Shown: piece by piece, positions 12,768 through 24,525 of the stretch
Numbering within the stretch: the first letter of the stretch is position 1
Layout: every line of letters begins with the position of its first letter
DNA from: Zygnema cylindricum
Taxonomy: Eukaryota; Streptophyta; Zygnematophyceae; Zygnematales; Zygnemataceae
Reading direction: 5' to 3'
Length of the DNA stretch: 43,624 nt
Assembly: GCA_037447655.1 (NCBI GenBank)
Contig: JBBHKE010000319.1
Location: 1-43,624, forward strand
Position numbers and translations under genes: made by a program
The notes under the pieces: model-generated
What the model was told of the DNA's origin: nothing
The model's input: the letters and a program-made list of their open reading frames with translations, nothing else
Database searches by the model: none

Positions 12768-15704
12768 TCTAACTTCAACTTCAGTTTTAGTCCACATTTT
12801 TCTCTGCAATATTTTAATATGGGAGAAGGCACTGGTTTTGTCATCATATCAGCCACCATTTCCTCATCAAATCTATATATAAGATTCACAATCTTATTCT
12901 CAACATTTTCTCTCACAAAACTCAATCTTATGTCCATATGCTTAGCCTTGAAATGATGTTTTTGATTAGCTGCAATTCCAATGGCAGCTTGATTATCACA
13001 AAATACTTCATGCACTCCCTCTTTCATATGCCCCAATTTTTGCAACAAGGACTTGACCCACATCAATTCTTTCGCAGCAGAACAAGAGGCCATATACTCT
13101 GCCTCCATAGTAGACTGAGCAACCACCTTTTGTTGCTTACTGCTCCAACAACAAGCACCTTCCCCCACATACAACACATACCCATAAGTGCATCTTCTCA
13201 TAGGTGCATCCCCATAACTGGCATCACTCCAAGTAGTGATATCACTGTGCTCCCCTCCCAAATGCAACCATAACTCTCTAGTTCCTACCAGATATCTCAT
13301 GACTCTCTTGGCTGCCTCCCAGTCTCTTTTCTTAGGATCATTAAGACTCCTACTAAGTACTCGTACTGCTGTCTGTCTGGCCTGGTACAATTCATAAAAT
13401 ATATTAGACTTTCTACAACCTGCCTGTAAGGGATAGACTTCATAAACTCTCTCTCTTCTGGACTTATTTGATAATCTAAGATTATCATTCCTAATAACTT
13501 GCCTCCCCTAAATCTTTCATATCAAATCTGCTTCTAAGATCTTTCTTTAATTTATTGATCTTTTCCAAAGACTAATTTAACACCTGCAGATCATCCACAT
13601 AAATTGCAAAAAAAATCACACCATTCTCATCTTCAAACATATAGATAGAATGGTCAAAGCTGATCCGGATATATCCCAAACCAGTGAGAAACTCATCTAG
13701 TTTCTTATTCCACTGTCGGGGAGCCTGCTTAAGTCGATATAAGGACTTTATGAACCTGCAAACTTTGCTCTCTTCCCCATTCTCCACAAATCCTTCTAGT
13801 TGCCGCATGAAGATTTCTTCCTCTAACTCACCATTGAGAAATGCGGTCTTAATATCCATCTTATGAATTTCCATGTCTTTCGCTGCTGCTAGACAGAGGA
13901 GGATCCTTACTGATGGGAACCGAACAATTGGAGCAAACGTCTTCTCATAGTCAATCCCCTCTTTTTAAGTTTACCCCTTTGCTACCAAACGAGCTTTATA
14001 TCTTTCAATGGTATTATCTAGGTTCAGTTTTAGTTTAAATACCCATATACAGCCAATAGGTTTTCTGTCTAGAGGAAAATCCGCTAGTTCCCAAGTATTT
14101 GCTTCCATGATGGAAGCCATCTCATCATTTATCGCTCTAATCCATCTGTCTTTTTCTGGGCTGTTCACTGCCTCCAAGTATGACTGAGGCTCATAAGGAT
14201 AAGATAGCTTAGTTACCTTATGACTAGTCTGTTTCTCTTGTATCCTTTTGCTGCTCCTTCTCCCTCCCTCAAACTCTGAAGCTGGAATGGAAGGAAGTCT
14301 CGGGTTTCTCCCTATTGTCTCATCGGCTCCCTTATTCATGGAAGCCGGTTCCAGTTCCTCCTCTTCTACCTCCTCGAAGTCCATAGGAATATGTGAGGTG
14401 TCTGGTAGATCTCCTGTATCTTGTATCTCCCCTGAATCTGCAATCACTGTTTCACTCATGTCCTTTTCGAGAAAGACATGACTCTCCTCGCTTACAGACT
14501 CAAAACCTATTTTTATCTTCTTGGTATATTTGAAGGGGTCAAATGACTTCCCTTCATCCATGACAACTAGGTGTTTGACCAAAATAATATCTTGCTTTGC
14601 TAAGTCATAGACTGTACATCCTTGGAAATCCTTATCATATCCTACAAAGTATCCAGGTTTGTCCTTAGCATCTAGTTTCCAGTTTTTTTTATCCGTATCA
14701 AGACTGTAAACTTGGCTACCGAATACTTTAAGGTGTGAGATATCTGGTTTCCTTCCAACCCATCTCTCATAAGGTGCCATTCCCCTTACAGCTGAGGTAA
14801 GGACTCTATTCTTAATATAGTTGGCACAGTTCATGGCTTTTGCCCAAAATCTCTTTCCTATTTTCTTGTCAACATACTACATACTACATACTACAATGTA
14901 TATACCAAGATACTACATACTCTATCTCCTAGTGTTCGGTTCTGGTGCAAAAATCCCTCATCTCTCAGGTAATCCTCAAACTAGTTAGAGGTATATTCTC
15001 CCCGATTATCACTCCTTATTCTCTTAATGGGGGTTCCATGCAACTTGTCACTTCAAGCTTTATATTCTTTGAAGTAAGTTGGTGTTTCAAACTTTGTTTT
15101 TAGGAAGTAGACACTAGAGTACCTAGACCAGTCATTTGTTATTGTTAACATAAACCTCTTCCCTCCAACCGAAGGTACTCTTGCAGGTCCCCAGATATCT
15201 ATGTGGACTAGATCTAGTACCTTTCCCCCCCTATAGGTGGCGGCTTTGGGAAAAGAAAGTCTGTGAGCTTTTCCTTAAGAACATCCACTACTATCATCCA
15301 CCATTTCATCATCACCAAACTGAATGCCTTCCACTACACCAAGCTTCTTCATTTCCCTCAACCTATCAAAATGCACATGCCTCAACCGCTTGTTGCCAAA
15401 TCATCAATTTTGGAACACTAACATAATAAGCATTCTTCTTTTCATTACTCAGGTTAAGCCTAAACATGCCTTGGCTACCCGTATCTACCGTGAAGTAGAG
15501 TTCATCCCCATACTTAGCTGTGAAGACTCCCTTTCTAGTCAAGGTATCAAACTCTTTGTCATCTAACACAGATGTAGAGACAAGATTTTTACTCAGCTGA
15601 GGAATGTAGAGTACATCTGAGAATGTGAGTGTAGAAGTCTTACCCTCCACTAAGACTTTCATGTCTACTGTCCCCACTAGATCTGTAGTAACCACTCTTC
15701 CATC
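12764..15704 (-). pseudogene. Element A pol: protease end, integrase, RT, RNase H
   Basis: Broken copia polyprotein. RNase H (12,764-13,488) shows TTWSDASYGD, TMEAEYMA and CDNQAAIGI. RT (13,572-13,874) shows MDIKTAFLNGELEEEIFM, LKQAPRQWNKKLDEF and YVDD. The integrase C-terminus and RT start (13,971-14,834) show APYERWVGRKPDISHLKVFG and IERYKARLVAKG. The integrase core (14,835-15,365) is interrupted by stops. The protease end (from 15,704 leftward) begins at DGR-VVTTDLVG. An apparent ORF continues to 15,869, but beyond 15,704 it is element B LTR, so that part is not A protein. Several frameshifts; not functional. Confidence 0.9.
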
Positions 15705-16726
15705 TAAAACTCTGAGACCTCCATAAGTCCTCAGAGTGGACAGCTTCCAAGAAGCCTCTAGGATAACCCTGACCCCTTTGTGTTTCAGCAAAAACAACTG
15801 CCACTTTGGCAGACAATAACTCTGACCAACTTCACCCTGTGAAAGCAAGACTCCCTGAGTCGATAGCAAAAAGAATCTTTGAATTTGCTCCCCTAAGCAG
15901 TAAGTTATGGAGGGTCAAAGTCGACCTTTTGTATAGAAGCTCTCTGGGAGAGAGGGTCCTATCTCCTAATTTTTCTAAGTCCTATCTCTCTCACAGACTC
16001 TATCAACTGATGTACATAGCGAATCAAATTACAATTCCGTACACAAAAGTACAGCTGCCGGTGTACTTTTTGTACGGACACTGTATGACATGGCCTAAAT
16101 GTCGACACGTGGTATGTCCGGATTCGCTCCCTTAATCCTCGGAGATGCCGTGATCCAATGTCATTCCGCCACATGTCATCCGATGTGGCGATGACCACAA
16201 ACCGCCGAAATCCTCTTCCGCGATCTCGGCGTTAATTCCGGCCGTCCGATTAAATTCACATTTAATCGTAGCCGTAATAAATACATGCGCGGTATTGGTT
16301 TCTTATCCGTACCGTAATCCGTACTTTTACATTACTGGATCTATGTATCCCGTAAACAGTTACAGTTAAATGAATTATCCTACTTGATAATGTTTAATTA
16401 ATTATCAAACCATATAGTATGTATCACTAGTCCTAGACTTAACGGCTAAGGCTACCGGCTACCAACTGTCTGCCGGCCGGTAGGTACCAGGATCAAATCC
16501 TATGGCCGGCACATACCTTTTAGTAAATAAACCCTTAACTAATATATATTTCCCGTAAACCTCTGGATAGCCTAGGTAGCCATGGCTCTAGCTCCCTCTC
16601 CAATTTCTCAGTGACTGCGACAAGTTTGAGAGTTGGAGAGAGAAGTTAGAGGTAGGCTGCCTCGGCTTCTTTCTATATTTCTATTTAGACCTAGAAAATA
16701 CTTAAAATGGACCATTAATTTCTACA
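15705..16726 (-). repeat. LTR-B, 3' LTR of element B
   Basis: 1,022 bp. On + it begins TAAAACTCTGAG where the partner LTR has TGAAACTCTGAG, so one terminal base has changed; it ends TTTCTACA. A GTAC palindrome lies at 16,036-16,078, a weak TATA (reverse complement of GTATA) at about 15,931-15,935, and the antisense module at 16,434-16,521. Confidence 0.92.
16434..16521 (+). promoter_or_regulatory. Antisense tRNA-like module in LTR-B (left)
   Basis: TAGACTTAACGG (16,434-16,445) is A-box-like. Outer stem TGCCGGCC (16,471-16,478) pairs with GGCCGGCA (16,504-16,511). B-box-like GGATCAAATCC is at 16,490-16,500 and TTTT at 16,518-16,521. Against families A and C the outer stem differs at two pairs, both compensated. 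Confidence 0.55.
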
Positions 16727-16743
16727 CTCCCCTTATTTTCTAG
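16727..16743 (-). other. Polypurine tract of element B
   Basis: In sense, CTAGAAAATAAGGGGAG directly before LTR start TGTAGAAA. Confidence 0.85.
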
Positions 16744-19700
16744 TCAATCTTTAATTTCAGACCACACTTCTCCCTGCAGAAAATTAGCTTAGGGGAAGGC
16801 ACAGGTTTGGTCATAATATATGCTACCATCTCACTATCTGGTCGGTACTCTAAACTGATTATTTTGTTTTCTAATTTCTCTCTAACAAAGCTGAGTCTAA
16901 TGTCCATGTGTTTGGCTTTAAAATGATGTTTAGGATTGGCAGAAATAGCGATTGCTGCCTGATTATCACAAAAAAAATTCTGCACACCACTCTTAAGGTG
17001 ACCAATCTCACCAAGCAAAGACTTGACCCACATCAATTCTTTTACAGCAGAGCAAGAGGCCATATACTCAGCCTCCATGGTGGAGTGAGCAATAACTTTT
17101 TGTTGTTTGCTACTCCAACAGCAAGCCCCATCACCCACATATAATACATATCCAGAAGTGCATCTCCTCATCGGAGCATCACCATAACTGGCATCACTCC
17201 AAGTAGTGATATCACTATTCTCCCCACCCAAATGCAACCATAGATCCCTAGTTCCTATCAAATATCTAAGGACTCTCTTAGGTGCCTCCCAATCCCTCTT
17301 AGTGGGAGCATTTAGACTTCTACTCAGCACTCCTACAGCTGCAGCTAAATCCGGCCGGGTACAATTCATAAAACAGATTAGACTTCCCACTAATTGTCTG
17401 TAAGGAATAGTCTGCATGAACTACTTTTGTTCTTCAGGAGATAATTCCTCGTCTAAGACTATGACTCCTTCTTCCTCACTCCCCTCACTTCCCTTCTTCA
17501 ACTCCATTGGAGTTGTACAACTATTAGCTTTATCCATCTGAAATTTTTCAAGCATGTTCCCTATTGCTTCCTTTTGAGTTAATCTTATAATCTTTCATTT
17601 CCGGTCTCTTTCTACTTGTATTCCCAAAATATATTTTGCTTCCCCTGTATCTTTCATTTCAAATCTCCCCTTAAGATCAGTTTTCAGTTTATTTATTTTT
17701 TCCATTGATTTACTTAAAACAAGCAAATCATCAACATAAATTTCAATAAATATAAAACCTTCCTCATCTTCGAAAACATAGATTGAGTGATCTGAGCTGA
17801 TCCGGATATATCCCAGACCGGTAAGAAAATCATCAAGCTTCTTATTCCACTGTCGAGGCGCCTGTTTCAAACCATAAAGAGATTTAATCAGCCGGCATAC
17901 CTTACTCTCCTCTCCTTCTTCCACAAACCCTTCGGGTTGTCGCATGAAGATCTCCTCTTCCAATTCTCCATGCAAAAAGGTTGTTTTGATGTCCATCTGG
18001 TGCACTTCCATGTCTTCCGCTGCTGCTAGGCTAGGAAGTATGCGGACAGAGGGAAATCTGACCACCGGGGCAAAGGTTTCCTCGTAGTCAATTCCCTCCT
18101 TTTGTGTAAATCCCTTTGCCACTAGTCGGCCTTGTAGAGCTCGATTGTGTTATCTGGGTTCAGTTTTAATTTGAAAATCCACTTACAACCGATTGGTTTT
18201 CAGTTAGGTGGACAATCCACCAGCTTCCAAGTATCGGCTGCCATAATTGAGGCCATCTCCTCATTGATGGCTGTCTTCCACCGGTTTCTTTCTGGACAAG
18301 TCATCCCCTCTCCATAAGTTTGAGGTTCATCTTGATGAGATAGTTTAGTTACCTTGTTATTAACCTGTTTTTCTTGTAGTCTTTTGCTACTTCTCCTTCC
18401 CCCCTCAAAATCTGAGGCCGGAATAGATGGTTCTCGTGGATTTTTTCGAACAAACTCGGCTTCTCCCCTATCCCTTGATTCCGAATCAATTTCCACCACC
18501 TCTTCCGCTTTAGGTAGAGTTGTCACTGGAGTTTCCACAGCCGAGTCCTTTTCGGTCTGATTTGTACCTGCAAGAATGTCATCTTCTCTAAAACCTGGAT
18601 AGTTAGGAAGCTCAAAGTTATCGGAATTTTCTCATTCAAATCTGATTTTTACTGACTTTGTATATTTGAAGGGATCCACAGACTTTCCTTCATCCATAAC
18701 TACTAGATGCTTTACTAAGATTATATCTTCCTTTTTTAGAGCATAAACTCTATATCCTTTAACATCCTCATCATATCCTAATAAGTATCCCGATTTTCCT
18801 TTAGGATCTAGCTTCCAATTAGACCAATCTGTATCTAGACTGAATACTTGACTGCCGAATACCTTTAAGTGAGATATGTCTGGTTTCCGGCCTGTCCATC
18901 TCTCATAAGGTGTTTGATCTTTTATAGCTGAAGTAAGAACTATATTTTTGAGGTAATTAGCGCAGTTCATTGCTTCTGCCCAAAACCTTTTTCCTATCTT
19001 CTTATTTGACAACATACTTCTAGCACTATCAATTAGTGTTCTATTTAACCTTTAAGCTACCCCATTATGTTCCGGGTTTTCTGGAACTGTCTTTTAGTGT
19101 TGGACCCCATCTTCCCTCATAAAAATTCTCAAACTGGTTAGAAGTATACTCTCCACCATTGTCACTCTTTATTCTCTTGATTGGAGTTTCATGGAGTTTT
19201 TCGCTCCATGCTTTATATTTTTTAAAACAATCCTGAGCTTCGGACTTGTTTTTCAAAAAATACACTCGGGAATACCGAGACCAATCATCAGTGATAGTCA
19301 TCATAAATCTCTTCCCCCCCGGTGATGGTACTTTAGCCGGTCCCCAAATATCTGTGTGTACTAGATCTATAATTTTTTCTCCCTTATAGGTGGTTGTTTT
19401 AGGAAATGGTAATCTATGTGTTTTACCTTGAGCACATCCACTACAATCACTTATATTATCACTCTCACTGAACTTAATCCCTTCCACCACTCCCATCTTT
19501 TTCAACTCTCTTAACTTGTCTAGATTCACATGCCCAAGCCTCTTATGCCACATCATAATATCATGAACACCAGCATAATAAAGTTTTTTCTTTTCATTAC
19601 TTAAAACCAGCCTAAACATCCCATGGCTACCTTTCTCAGCAATGAAATAGACATCCTCCTCAAAACTAGCAGTAAAGACTCCTTCCCTAGTGCTAGTAAA

Positions 19701-19970
19701 AAAACCCTCATCATCTAATACGGATGTAGAGATGAGGTTTTTGTTCAGCTCCGGAATAAACAATACATTGGAGAATGTTACTATGGATGTCTTTCCTTCT
19801 ACTAACACTTTCAAATCTACCGATCCTACAAGAGTAGTGGTGAGTATCCTTCCATCCCCGTACTCTATCTCTACGGTGGGAATATTTCTTATCTTAGTGA
19901 ACAGGTGCCTATCCTTACACATGTGCATGGAGGCACCTGAATCTACACTCCAGCCTGCTTCACCTTTCAA
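16740..19970 (-). pseudogene. Element B pol: protease, integrase, RT, RNase H
   Basis: Better preserved than A. Protease and integrase N-part (19,065-19,970): DSGASMHM active-site motif, the zinc-finger segment WHKRLGHVNLDKL with CSGCAQGK, DIWGPAKV and SDNGGEYTSNQF (catalytic Asp residues). Integrase C-part (18,632-19,015): YERWTGRKPDISHLKVFG. Linker and RT start: 18,200-18,538. RT (17,595-18,122): MDIKTTFLHGELEEEIFM and YVDDLLVL. RNase H (16,740-17,417): TTWSDASYGD, MEAEYMASC and CDNQAAI. Breaks between 19,065 and 19,015, 18,632 and 18,538, 18,200 and 18,122, and 17,595 and 17,417 show that it is a pseudogene, or would need correction to be read through. Confidence 0.92.
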
Positions 19971-19976
19971 TCCACC

Positions 19977-21099
19977 TTAAGCAAATTTCCGCCTTCGTGG
20001 AATTTCGACCTCGTTTTTCGCCTCCAACTCCTCATCTAAAAGGAGCTCATCGTCCTCGTCCTCGGATTCCGCCTCATGTACCTGTATCACAAGGACCTTT
20101 TTCTTTCCTCTCGGGGTACCACCGGTGTGCCCCTCCTTTAACCGAAGCTTGGTTAGCTTAGTCCACTCTGCCATATAGTGCCCAGGTTTCTTACAAAAAT
20201 GACATAAACCTTTGGGAGCCCTTGGTCCGAACTCGTCGGTCTGATTTTTCTGCTCCCTCCCCCCATAGTTTCCGATCGGTTTCCGGGAATCCTTGTTGCT
20301 CCAATCGGTCGCAGTTGCCAAGGCTTGGCCACTCTTTCCTCCCCTTCGGATCTCAATCGTATTCTCTCGAACAAGAATCATCCCTACCACTGAGTTCCAT
20401 ATCCACCTTGAGTCCGGCAAGTCCTGCACACAGTTGACTATGTTATCGAACTCATCGGGTAACCTATCAGTAAACCGTTAACCTTTTCTTTTTCACTAAA
20501 AACTTTTCCCGCACTCCCTAGCTCCATGAAGTGTGTAGCAAACTCATTGCAAAAATCCAACATCTTTCCCCCTTTGTATACATACTCCTTAACTTTCTGA
20601 TCACCCAACTGTTGTTGTTGAATCGTACCACTTCGGTACATCTCAATGAGAGCCATCTAAAGATCGGATTCCCTTTCTACCTGCAAATGAGGACATGCAA
20701 GTCCTCGAGTGAGATGGCGTAGGATGAAGTGATTTGCCGCCATATTGTTGAAGTCCCAGGTTTCAGTATCATTCTCCTCGTTCCTCGGAATAGGTGACAT
20801 GAATGCCGAACCAGTTGCTATTGGTGTGGTCGCCTCCTTCTTCTTTCCTTTGTCCACCACCTCTCCTTCTTTTGTTCCTCCGTTGAAGGTGGATCCTCTT
20901 TCCTGGTGAATCTGCTTCCTCCAAACCCTAGAGGGATTCCAAGACTTGATGGACGCCCCAACCGTCCACTCACTATCCCCCAAAACCTTTTTTCGCATAG
21001 AGCTCCTATCATCATACTTTCCCAGTATATGAAGCCAGTTCCATTAAAGATTGGTACCCTAGAGGGTGGGCCCATAACGTGAAACTCTGAGACCTCCAT
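19977..21099 (-). pseudogene. Element B gag
   Basis: Capsid-type copia gag broken into four frames (20,818-21,099; 20,657-20,998; 20,438-20,656; 19,977-20,429). The N-terminus shows VPIFNGTGFIYWESMMIG, the typical copia gag start. The middle shows NHFILRHLTRGLA and EYVYKGGKMLDFCNE. The zinc knuckle CHFCKKPGHYMAEW has lost its last Cys (Trp instead). The frame opens with ATG 21,097-21,099 inside the LTR, giving MEVSEFHV, and continues through the primer-binding site as MGPP. Whether translation starts in the LTR or at the second ATG (21,073-21,075) cannot be decided here. Confidence 0.88.
21065..21079 (-). other. Primer-binding site of B (half-tRNA iMet type)
   Basis: On + the site reads GGTGGGCCCATAACG directly next to the LTR. 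It equals the anticodon arm of plant initiator tRNA-Met (GGTGGGCCCATAACC) with one end mismatch. Its complement in the element RNA would pair with an internally cleaved tRNA, the mode known for Drosophila copia. Confidence 0.8.
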
Positions 21100-21130
21100 A
21101 AGTCCTCAGAGTGGACAGCTTCCAAGAAGC

Positions 21131-22178
21131 TGCAATTCTGTGTCCTCCATTGGACCACAGAATACAGGAAGCCTCTAGATAGTATTTAACTAACCCACTT
21201 TAAGCCACAACCACTGCTGCCCAAGAAGGCAAACTGACAATTTGACTGCACCCCTGTGTAGCCTGGACTCCCCTGAGTCCGTAGAAAAAAGAATCACTGA
21301 AAACGGCCAACCAGGCGATAAGTTATAGGGTGGCAAAGATGCCAATTTATACAAACTCTCTGAGAGAGAGGACTATCTACCTAAATTTTCCTAAGTCCTA
21401 GTTTTTCCTAATTCCCTCTCACAGCTCCTATCTACTGCCTGTACGAACCTATCACAAAACTGTATAGTACTAGAAAGTACTACTGCCGATGTACTTTCTG
21501 TACGGCCTCTGTACGACAAGGCCATTAAGTGGACGCGTGTCCACTTTCCACTCGTCCGTACGTTCCTCGGAATTCTCGCGACCGAATGATGTCTTCCCAC
21601 ATGGCGCCAAGTCATGCCACGTAACTAAATGCCAAAATGACCACTCCGGGATTTCGGCGATGATGTGTGCCGTTGGATTATATGCGAAACGTAATCTTGG
21701 CCGGAATAAATACTTGCGCGATATTTGTTCCGATGTAGAAATAAAATGCGTGGTATCCGTTTTGAATTAGCGTCGTACGACGTACTTTATAAAACTGTAT
21801 ATATGTACGCCGTAAACAGTTTTGGTTAAATAAACTTTATCCTTTCGAACTAAATATATATCTATCACATACCATAGCACTTAGCATTGGTCCTAGTCTA
21901 TTAGGATAAAGCTGACCGCTACCGGTCGATTTGACGAACCGCAGGTACCGGGATCAAATCTCTGGTCCGTCAAGTATATTTTTAGTAACCTACTAAAAAT
22001 AGTTATCTGTTGAACTAAGGCAGCCATGGATCAACCTCTCTCTCTTTCCTTCAGTGACTACAGCAAGTATGGGGGCTAGAGAGCGGAGGTGGAGGCAGGC
22101 TGTCCGTCCTTTTCTTTTTCCTTTTATAAAAACATATTTAAACCTAGAAAATACTCTAGAAATCTATATTTTTCAACA
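21131..22178 (-). repeat. Solo LTR of the A family inside LTR-B
   Basis: 1,048 bp, TGCAATTCTG...TTTCAACA, flanked by GAAGC (21,126-21,130 and 22,179-22,183). The empty site is visible at about 15,742-15,751 in the partner LTR. It is diverged from both LTRs of element A, so it came from another family member; the body was probably lost by LTR recombination. Confidence 0.95.
21894..21983 (+). promoter_or_regulatory. Antisense tRNA-like module in solo LTR-A
   Basis: A-box-like TAGTCTATTAGG (21,894-21,905). Stem TTGACGAAC (21,931-21,939) with GTCCGTCAA (21,965-21,973), one A/C mismatch. B-box-like GGATCAAATCT at about 21,951-21,961. TTTTT at 21,979-21,983. Confidence 0.5.
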
Positions 22179-22859
22179 GAAGCCTCTAGGATAACCCTGA
22201 CCCCTTTGTGTTTCAGCAAAAACAACTCCCACCCACACAATAACACTTACCAACTTCACCCCTGTGAAGGCAAGACTCCCCTAGGTCGATAGCAAAAATA
22301 ATCTCTGAATTTGCTCCCCTGAGCAGTAAGTTCTGGAGGGTCAAAGTTGACCTTTTGTACAGAAGCTCTCTAGGAGAGAGGGTCCTATCTCCTAATTTTT
22401 CTAAGTCCTATCTCTCTCATAGACTCTATCTACTGATGTACAGAGCCAATCAAATTACAGTTCCGTACACAAAAGTACAGCTACCGGTGTACTTTTTGTA
22501 CGGACACTGTACGACATGGCCTAAATGTCGACACGTGGTATGTCCGGATTCGCTCCCTTAATCCTCGGAGATGTCGTGATCCAATGTCATTCCGCCACGT
22601 GTCATCCGATGTGGCGATGACCACAAACCGCCGAAATCCTCTTCCGCGATCTCGGCGTTAATTCCGGCCGTCCGATTAAATTCACATTTAATCGTAGCCG
22701 TAATAAATACATGCGCGGTATTGGTTTCTTATCCGTACCGTAATCTGTACTTTTACATTACTGGATCTATGTATCCCGTAAACAATTACAGTTAAATGAA
22801 TTATCCTACCTGATAATGTTTAATTAATTATCAAACCATATAGTATGAATCACTAGTTC

Positions 22860-22947
22860 TAGACTTAACGGCTAAGGCTACCGGCTACCAACTGTCTGCC
22901 GGCCAGTAGGTACCAGGATCAAATCCTGTGGCCGGCACATACCTTTT
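22860..22947 (+). promoter_or_regulatory. Antisense tRNA-like module in LTR-B (right)
   Basis: TAGACTTAACGG (22,860-22,871). Stem TGCCGGCC (22,897-22,904) with GGCCGGCA (22,930-22,937). GGATCAAATCC between them. TTTT at 22,944-22,947. Confidence 0.55.
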
Positions 22948-23153
22948 AGTAAATAAACCCCTAGCAAATATATATTTCCTGTAAACCTCTGGATAGCCTA
23001 GGTAGCGATGGCATCTAGCTCCCTCTCCAATTTCTCAGTGACTCCGACAAGTTTGAGAGTTGGAGAGAGAAGTTAGAGGTAGACTGCCTCGGCTTATTTC
23101 TATATTTCTATTTAGACCTAGAAAATACTAAAAATGGACCATTATTTTCTACA

Positions 23154-23334
23154 CCATCCCCATACTTTATCTCTACAGTAGGGATCTTTCTTGGCTTAGT
23201 GAAGAGTTGCTTATCACGACACATATGCATAGATGCACCTGAGTCGATGATCTATCCTTCATGTGGAGCTTCCGGAATTGCTCCAAGGGCACACTTCTAT
23301 CTCCGAGGGATCTCCTTCTCCTCCAGAGTCTTGT
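23154..23334 (-). pseudogene. Element A gag end and protease start, between B and C
   Basis: Read in minus, it encodes KEIPRR, then IDSGASMHMC (protease active site) and VEIKYGDG, joining A's protease at 15,704 once B is removed. To its right it joins A's gag at 27,731 once C is removed. At least two in-frame stops are present. Confidence 0.9.
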
Positions 23335-24525
23335 TGTTGAAATTTAAGAATTTTCTAGGTCTAGAGATTGTAAAATAAAAAGGCAAAAAGGGGACACTGA
23401 CAACCTACCTCTAACTCTTCACTCAAGTCCCCACACTTGTCGCAGTCACTGAAGACTTGAAGAGGAGTTAGATCCATGGCTGCCTAGGTTGTCCAAAGTG
23501 GACATGAAGGCAATTCTTAATAGAGATATCTAAAAGGTGTGACGGACCCAGGATTTGATTATGGTACCTACCGTCCGTCAAACTAACCGTTCGCTTTAAC
23601 CAACAAGTCTAAATACAGTGCTAGAGTACGATAGGTTTGACAAATATTTATATTTGTACACGTAGACTAGTTCGTCTAACGGGAATAGATACGTAATGCA
23701 TAGATACAGTTTTGTATAGTACGGAGTACGATTTAATGTATTTTATGAAACGGATACTGAGCATTTGTTTCGAACGCGAAACAAATATCGCACGTATATT
23801 TTCAACGGCTACAATTGTATCCGGCTTGATCGAACGGCCACGATAGGCGCCGCGATCACGGATTATGTACTTTTAGCGTTTTTCAGTCACCGCCACGTCA
23901 TGTGACACGTGGCGCGACAATGCTGGATTGCGGCGACTCCAGAGATTGCGGTAAGAAAATTGGCTATGACACGTGTCGACATTTTGGCCATGTTGTACAA
24001 TGGTCGTACAGAAAGTACACCGACACCTGTACTTTTCTGTACGACACACTAATTTGATTGGTGCCGTACTTCAGTAGATAGAGTTTTAGAGAGGGAATAG
24101 GACTTAGAAAATTTTGGGTAAGTAGCTGCCTCTCCCAGAGAGCACCTTGTATAAATGGCAAACTTTGGCCAGCCATAACTATTAATTTACTTGACCATTT
24201 TCAGTGATTCTTTTTGCTGCGGACTCAGAGGAGTCCAGGCTACACAGGGGTTTAGTCGATCAGAGTTTTTGTCTGCCAGGGTGGCTGCATTTTGAAGGGA
24301 AAGTCAAAGTGGGTGAATGTGTCCAAATCTCATATTCAAACTTTGCATTCTGTGGTGGAACTGAGCACACAGAAAGTGTTATTTCACATGGGTGAATATA
24401 TATTGGGGTTCTGACTATCAAGGGGTCAGTCATTTGGGTTTATATCAACTTGGAGTCGGCACTATCAAGATTAGCTTTTTTTGGATCTGCTTACTCTGAG
24501 GGCCAATGGAGGTCTCAGAGTTTCA
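23335..24525 (+). repeat. LTR-C, 5' LTR of element C
   Basis: TGTTGAAATTT...CAGAGTTTCA. TATAAAT at 24,150-24,156 is the likely promoter. GTAC palindrome at 24,004-24,044. Antisense module at 23,532-23,611. The last 22 bp, ATGGAGGTCTCAGAGTTTCA and its context, match the end of LTR-B, including the gag-like ATG. Confidence 0.93.
23532..23611 (-). promoter_or_regulatory. Antisense tRNA-like module in LTR-C (5')
   Basis: Read on minus: A-box-like TAGACTTGTTGG (23,600-23,611), stem TGACGGAC (23,573-23,580) with GTCCGTCA (23,540-23,547), and TTTT (23,532-23,535). The T-arm-like hairpin is damaged here (TAATCAAATCC), unlike the 3' LTR. Confidence 0.5.

Larger units (their letters stand above)
15705..23153 (-). 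mobile_element. Ty1/copia retrotransposon B, inserted in A
   Basis: Minus-strand element with LTRs 15,705-16,726 and 21,080-23,153 (the latter carrying a solo LTR). It is flanked by CCATC (15,700-15,704 and 23,154-23,158). Removing it rejoins A's protease reading frame at GDG|R. Element length without the solo LTR and its duplication is about 6.4 kb. Gag and pol are nearly complete but hold several stops and frameshifts. Confidence 0.93.
21080..23153 (-). repeat. LTR-B, 5' LTR of element B, interrupted
   Basis: Begins TGAAACTCTGAG (21,080) and ends TTTCTACA (23,153). Without the solo LTR and one duplication (1,053 bp) it is 1,021 bp, matching the partner. GTAC palindrome at 22,462-22,504; antisense module at 22,860-22,947. 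Confidence 0.92.

Noticed and set aside
15705-15869. Extension of element A's protease ORF to 15,869
   Set aside because: Beyond the CCATC duplication the sequence is LTR-B, so the frame is a chance fusion.
21131-22178. Solo LTR as the 5' LTR of element A
   Set aside because: It has its own GAAGC duplication, and A's true 5' LTR with primer site and ACAAC flank is at 28,781-30,432.
24204-24395. 63-residue ORF in LTR-C, repeated at 27,409-27,600
   Set aside because: It is conserved only because the two LTRs are near-identical; no domain and no counterpart frame in LTR-A or LTR-B.
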